From Trichoplax sp. H2 (taxonomy: Eukaryota; Placozoa; Uniplacotomia; Trichoplacea), in contig NOWV01000050.1 in the NCBI GenBank assembly GCA_003344405.1, positions 186,001 through 250,000 on the forward strand: a stretch of 64,000 nt of DNA, read 5' to 3'. The translations under genes and the position numbers were made by a program. The stretch's first letter is position 1. Each line of letters opens with the position of its first letter. Below the pieces are notes generated by a model. That model made no database searches. It was not told the origin of the DNA and was given only the letters and a program-made list of their open reading frames with translations. Shown here piece after piece: positions 58,701 through 64,000 of this stretch.

Positions 58701-61278
58701 AGTTCTTCCATTATAGCAGCATTTTCATCTTTGCATCTATATACGCATTAGAGTATAAGCATCAATGAAATATTACATCATAACGAAGAGACGTTAATAA
58801 AGTGAACATAACAGCGCCGGGTATGTCTATTTCAATTTTGATATTTTAACTTCAACAAATGTATAGCAATCGAGAAATTTGGATGCGAAAATTTGACAAC
58901 TAAAAATCTGATTTTTTCAAATTTAAATTATTTATTATCCAAATGTAAGTATTTTTCTTAGGAATTTCGAAACATAAAGTATCATGATGACATTATACTA
59001 AGGTTATAAATCCACGCAATGAAAGTAATTCTGAGATAGCAATAATGTAATTTTTAAATATGGAAGAAATACCTTGAGTTGAATGCAGTTTCGAGTTTCC
59101 TTCTAGTTTCTGGATTAGTAGCTTTCTTCATGCAAGGAAAATAATGAGGATACTTGAGCGAAACCTGGTATAAACCGCTTTCGGTTTTACTCAACCCATC
59201 CAAAAAATCATCAGGTAAACCATGTAAATCTTCGGTAGAAAATTCTAGAATAGTATTTTCCTCATTTAAGTTTCTATTAAAATTAATAGCTAGTTCCGTC
59301 ATTCGCTTCTTGATGACGGTGATTTGATCTCGAATCTCCTTATCCAAATGTAAGCCTAATCAATAAAAGACCGTACACGGATATATATGAATACATTTAA
59401 TAACATTTCATTATAACCATAGTAGCGTGTAAATATACGAGTACTTTAAAATCAGATACGAATGCTATCATTGCTGAGAAATAATTAAAACAAATTATGC
59501 AATATCATAGGCTATGATGTAGGACACCAGCAAGAATTAACATGCAAGTATTAATGTAAATATTAGAATACTGTAATGCACAACACAACTAAATCATAGT
59601 AGTGATAATGATATGAGTAAAAACTATTGTATGACTTCAATAGAGCTCTTTTATTTCATGTTAAAGCAATCTTATTTTGTATTTCAGACTAAGTTTATAC
59701 GTAGTTCTGAAGCAATACTTACCATTTCTCTTTCCATTTCTTATTAATCTGCTCACAAATCTTTTTACTTCACCAGTTAATGTTTGACCCAATTTTTCCT
59801 GATTAAGATAAAGAGTAGTACCATTTGATTGAGCTGTGATAGAAGATTACGAAGACTACATTTCATATAAAATGTTCAGTTTTAATTCAATAAAAATTTG
59901 GCATAATTACATCGAAAGCTTTGATGTTGTCGTAAACATCCTGCCTCATGCTGTTCACAAAATGAAAGTTACGAGATTAAAGAACGCTTAACACCTTTAA
60001 TCTAGTCTGCATTACTATTTCTCATTTAGGAATTGAATCGTGCCACAAGACTGCCAACAAACCTAACATTGACTGATCAATACCTTATTTCTACCTCCAC
60101 TTCCGATAGTTTTCTCTCAGCCTCAGTGCTAGCATTTCTAATTTCCTTATCTGGAGATAATTTAATGAAAAAATATATTATCATCACGGTTACTTCAACT
60201 ATAGTAGTATTGTACCTTTAACGCTGGATATAGCATGTTATAATCAAATCAATCAGGGGAAACATACACATACTTGTCAAAGCATAAAAAATCATAAATT
60301 ACAGCACGTGTTTTCTAATTCAACTTTAGATGTATTTTCTGCGAAAGAATATAGTATTATATCGTACAATCGAACAAATATAGCGTAGTATCGAGTGAAC
60401 ACATGATACTGTCTGTAATAACTGCTGATAGCTGATATCGATACTTCTATTAAATAATACAAGCTTAACATCCTGTCGCATCATCAACAATATAAAATGC
60501 TATGATAATCGTCTATATCCCTTATAACGATTGCAATTGATCGACAGTAACGCCATGTACGATCCCGTTTTATTGCTGTATATCTTATTATCCAAAGCAA
60601 TTGACTAGCAGACACTATTGGCTGATGACAAAACAACCAGATGCAAGTGTTTACAAATTCTAATTATCAATTTTATTACCCGGTATTAACTTGAAGTATA
60701 ATTTAATTAGCCCAAGAAAACAACCTAACCTGGCGAGACATGCTGAGGAAAATCAATCGATGACCGAATAGCGCTGGAATCAGCAGAGAAATCAGCTAAA
60801 GTCTATTTAAAAATGAAATCAAGAGTACATAGTAGTGCATATTCTCCTATAATAACACCATTGATGCCTATCGTACGTGGAAACAGGCAAAATGATTCTT
60901 GCAGTTGATCAAGATGAAATAAGTCGAAATCATCAGCTAAATCTTCCATTATAACTAGACTAATTTGCACTGATACTGTACACTAAAAGTAGACATTAGG
61001 ATACCACTACTAGGTGAATATCCGATGATAGAGAGAGAAAGAATACAGTTTCGACATGATTTAATCCAATTGAAAGACAGTGGTAGCATCGCCACCCTAC
61101 TATAGCATGTTGTATACCATACCTTAATGCAATTTTCGTACGTTACATCTGCATTTTTCATTAATCCAACAGAATCGTAAACCGCTTTCATTCGCTCGAT
61201 CAATTCGTCAGTAGTTGATGCAATTTCTTTTGCATTTAAATTAAGTTTTAATCGATTGATAGCCGTAACAGCAGCCAT
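55756..61278 (-). CDS. THOP1: Thimet oligopeptidase/neurolysin family (M3)
   Basis: A zinc oligopeptidase that cuts short peptides. 23 exons: 61278-61123, 60802-60730, 60150-60084, 59950-59911, 59798-59723, 59355-59073, 58736-58682, 58620-58573, 58498-58382, 58305-58164, 58006-57987, 57886-57821, 57743-57639, 57563-57531, 57437-57363, 57291-57218, 57131-57028, 56830-56748, 56606-56562, 56438-56375, 56248-56181, 56037-55924, 55842-55756. Phases close, giving 664 residues (human THOP1 689). The zinc site is H458-E459-F-G-H462 with the third ligand E487 in [12 protein letters not shown]. Other landmarks: [71 protein letters not shown] start at 61389 would add a hydrophobic leader; whether this is cytosolic (THOP1-like) or mitochondrial (neurolysin-like) is unresolved. 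Confidence 0.94.
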
Positions 61279-61684
61279 TTTGATGTCTGAGATATAGAAG
61301 CCGGCGAAAAGGACGCTGACCAAGTTGGAGGACTCCTTGGTGACGATACTGACGCTATACATTATGGGAAGTGGGCGCTGGCCGTACACAATTTACGATC
61401 TCGACTCAAACGCTACCGGCTCAATACTTGGACAGTATAGAATACGTCAGCAGAATGTCAAACTGGCCCATCACTTGCAATACAGTACAGTCAAGCGGCA
61501 GCTCTGGTAGAAACGTCCAACTGCAGCTGACCTACTCAAACACTAGCAATCAACACTTGCGCAGTAGGGACAACTGCAGCGAATACGTTGAGTCATACTG
61601 GCATCTCACACGTCTCTACTCAACACTACAACTAGTCAACAGTCGCACAGCAACGAATACCCCAATCATGGCGATCTCTCCTAG

Positions 61685-62800
61685 TCTCTCCTACTATCCC
61701 TACACTCTTCAGAATCTAATTAAATACTACCAGTTGGTCCCTAATACGATCAAATTAGTTAGCTAGTTGGGCAAATTTCTTCTTTGATGGAACAAATCCC
61801 AATACAAAGTACAACATTGACTCGATCTTACAGTATAAACTCGGCCAAGTTAGAGTTGCTTCTCGCACACCTAATAATGGCAGTCTCTCCTATTATCCCT
61901 ACACTCTTCAGAATCTAATTAAATACTACCAGTTGGTCCCTAATACGACCAAATTAGTTAGCTAGTTGGGCAAATTTCTTCTTTGATGGAACAAATCCCA
62001 ATACAAAGTACAATATTGACTCGATCTTACAGTATAAACTTGGCCAAGTTAGAGTTGCTTCTCACACACCTAATAATCACAGTCTCTCCTAGTCTCTCCT
62101 ACTATCCCTACACTCTTCAGAATCTAATTAAATACTACCAGTTGGTCCCTAATACGACCAAATTAGTTAGCTAGTTCGCCAATTTTTTCTTTGATGGAAC
62201 AAATCCCGATACAAAGTACATTATTGACTCGATCTTACAGTATAAACTCGGCCAAGTTAGAGTTGCTTCTCACACACCTAATAATGGCAGTCTCTCCTAT
62301 TATCCCTACACTCTTCAGAATCTAATTAAATACTACCAGTTAGTCCCTAATACGACCAAATTAGTTAGCTAGTTCGCCAATTTCTTCTTTGATGGAACAA
62401 ATCCCGATACAAAGTACAATATTGACTCGATCTTACAGTATAAACTCGGCCAAGTTAGAGTTGCTTCTCACACACCTAATAATCACAGTCTCTCCTAGTC
62501 TCTCCTACTATCCCTACACTCTTCAGAATCTAATTAAATACTACCAGTTGGTCCCTAATACGACCAAATTAGTTAGCTAGTTCGCCAAATTTTTCTTTGA
62601 TGCAACAAATCCCAATACAAAGTACAATATTGACTCGATCTTACAGTATAAACTCGGCCAAGTTAGAGTTGCTTCTCACACACCTAATAATCACAGTCTC
62701 TCCTGGTCTCTCCTACTATCCCCACACTTTTCAGAATCTCCACTTAAATACTACCTATGAGTCCCTAATACGACCAAATTAGTTAGCTAGTTCGCCAAAT
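61685..62800. repeat. Satellite with alternating 199/208-bp units
   Basis: Six tandem units marked by TACACTCTTCAGAATCTAAT at 61701, 61900, 62109, 62307, 62515 and about 62722. Spacing alternates roughly 199, 209, 198, 208, 207. The long form has a doubled TCTCTCCTAG block and follows TAATCACAG; the short form follows TAATGGCAG. This gives a dimeric repeat of about 407 bp. Open frames of about 63 codons recur once per unit and each ends at the same stop, so they are by-products. Confidence 0.9.
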
Positions 62801-63330
62801 TTCTTCTTTGATGGAATAAATTGCAATACAAAGTAAAGTATGGCAATAGATCCTATAGTACTGAATAGATTCAGCCAAGTTACAGAGCTAGCTCGAGAAA
62901 GTTCTTCCTTGATTGAATAAATTGCAATACAAAGTAAAGTATGGGAATAGATTCAGCCAAGTTACAGAGCTAGCTCGAGAAAGTTCTTCTTTGATTGAAT
63001 AAATCGCAATACAAAGTAAAGTATGGAATAGATCCTATAGTATAGTTTCGTCCAAGTTAGTGCGCTAGTTCGGTAAATTTCTTCTTTGAATAAATAAATC
63101 GCAATATAAAGTAAAGTATGGAATAGATCCTATAGTATAGACTCGGCCAAGTTAGAGAGCTAGTTTGGGAAATTTCTTCCTTGATTGAATAAATCGCAAT
63201 ACAATGTACAATATTGACTCGATCCTATAGTATAGACTGGGACAAGTTAGTGAGCTAGTTCAGGAAATTTCTTCTTTGATTGAATAAATTGCAATACAAA
63301 ACATTGACTCGATCCTATACGCAGTTTAAT
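62800..63330. repeat. Degenerate tandem repeat, unit about 85-100 bp
   Basis: Follows directly from the satellite and shares part of its unit (TTCTTCTTTGAT, AATACAAAGTA, GCCAAGTTAGAG). About six shorter copies carry GATTGAATAAATCGCAATAC and GGAATAGATCCTATAGTATA. It appears to be an older or internally deleted form of the same satellite. From 63330 to 64000 only AT-rich sequence with TATATA runs is seen. Confidence 0.75.
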
Positions 63331-64000
63331 ACCGATAAATACACACACCACATATTGTCATTTTGCAAAATGCCCGGGCAGTTTGCAAAATGACCGACTT
63401 CGCATACGGTCACGTTCATATATATATATAATAATAATTAATTTCTAGTTATGGGATTCTGTTCACTCAATACACGTATCGACTAAATCCTACGGTATAA
63501 TACTAATCAATATACACTATATTGATATATATATAATTATAATAATAACTAATTTCTAGTTATGGCATTCTATTCGCTAAATCAGCGCATTTGACGTTGA
63601 TTACTAGGAAATTTCTAATGAAGACCTGGAAGCTGTGATGGTAACCTAAATTTGAAGCTACTGTACTGTATTTGAAGTCTTCAACAATTTACTAGTAGAT
63701 AAATACAGGAAGAAATTACGGTAGTAGCAATACAATTAATTTATTTTATAGTATTGGACAAGGACGCCATTATCCTTGTTAGATAGTTTAGTCATGACCT
63801 ACTAAAGAGATGTGTCTATTTAGTAATCCACACCTATTCAGTAGGCCTAATAAAACTTGACCATTCTTGAACCTCTAGTGTACATTGACGAAGTCCATTA
63901 GTAAAATTTTATTGTATTGCTTGGATCTACGAACTATCGATACTAAAGTAATAGTAATTGTCTACAAACGTACACCAAAAATTAATACATTAGTTAGGGA

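Noticed and set aside
60870-60955. Candidate M3 peptidase exon with LADDFDLF
   Set aside because: Resembles the LAD motif but cannot be joined in phase to exon 1. The exon 60802-60730 ([10 protein letters not shown] to FPQHVSP) matches the family far better.
61371-62782. Recurring 61-63-codon frames
   Set aside because: One per satellite unit, always ending at the same stop; by-products of the tandem repeat.

Overview
The window is nuclear DNA of an early-branching animal; a placozoan (Trichoplax/Hoilungia type) is my best guess. The DNA is AT-rich and the genes are compact and intron-rich, with 20 to 37 exons each and mostly 50-150 bp introns with GT..AG ends. The gene set is metazoan: a BARD1 with RING, ankyrin and BRCT parts, a NeuroD/neurogenin-class bHLH factor, MED1 and MPLKIP. 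The organism call is inference; the gene calls come from exon-by-exon translation with reading phase checked across junctions.

Layout: VPS41 (+, 841-7843); a repeat-rich spacer with a small Tc1/mariner-type MITE; EPRS1 (+, 10351-18557); an assembly gap (19493-19512) flanked by two diverged copies of the same sequence; BARD1 (-, 23570-19796); MED1 (-, 30869-25555); MPLKIP (+, 31764-33029), head-to-head with MED1; WDR24 (-, 38866-33374); a gene-poor stretch; a single-exon bHLH gene (+, 43345-43992); ALG14 (+, 45783-47452); a possible small secreted or membrane protein (47654 onward); ABCD3/PMP70 (+, 49387-54780); a thimet oligopeptidase-family M3 peptidase (-, 61278-55756); then tandem repeats to about 63330.

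The genes are housekeeping or regulatory and do not form an operon or single pathway. They cover endolysosomal tethering (VPS41), mTORC1 regulation (WDR24 of GATOR2), translation (EPRS1), DNA repair and ubiquitylation (BARD1), transcription (MED1, MPLKIP, bHLH), N-glycosylation (ALG14), peroxisomal import (ABCD3) and peptide turnover (M3 peptidase).

The most unusual non-coding signal is a family of dyad-symmetric arrays built from TACTGTA/TACAGTA. Dense clusters lie just upstream of the start codons of several unrelated genes (VPS41, BARD1, MED1/MPLKIP, WDR24, ALG14, ABCD3), and they are rare inside genes. They may be a promoter-linked element or a mobile palindromic repeat.
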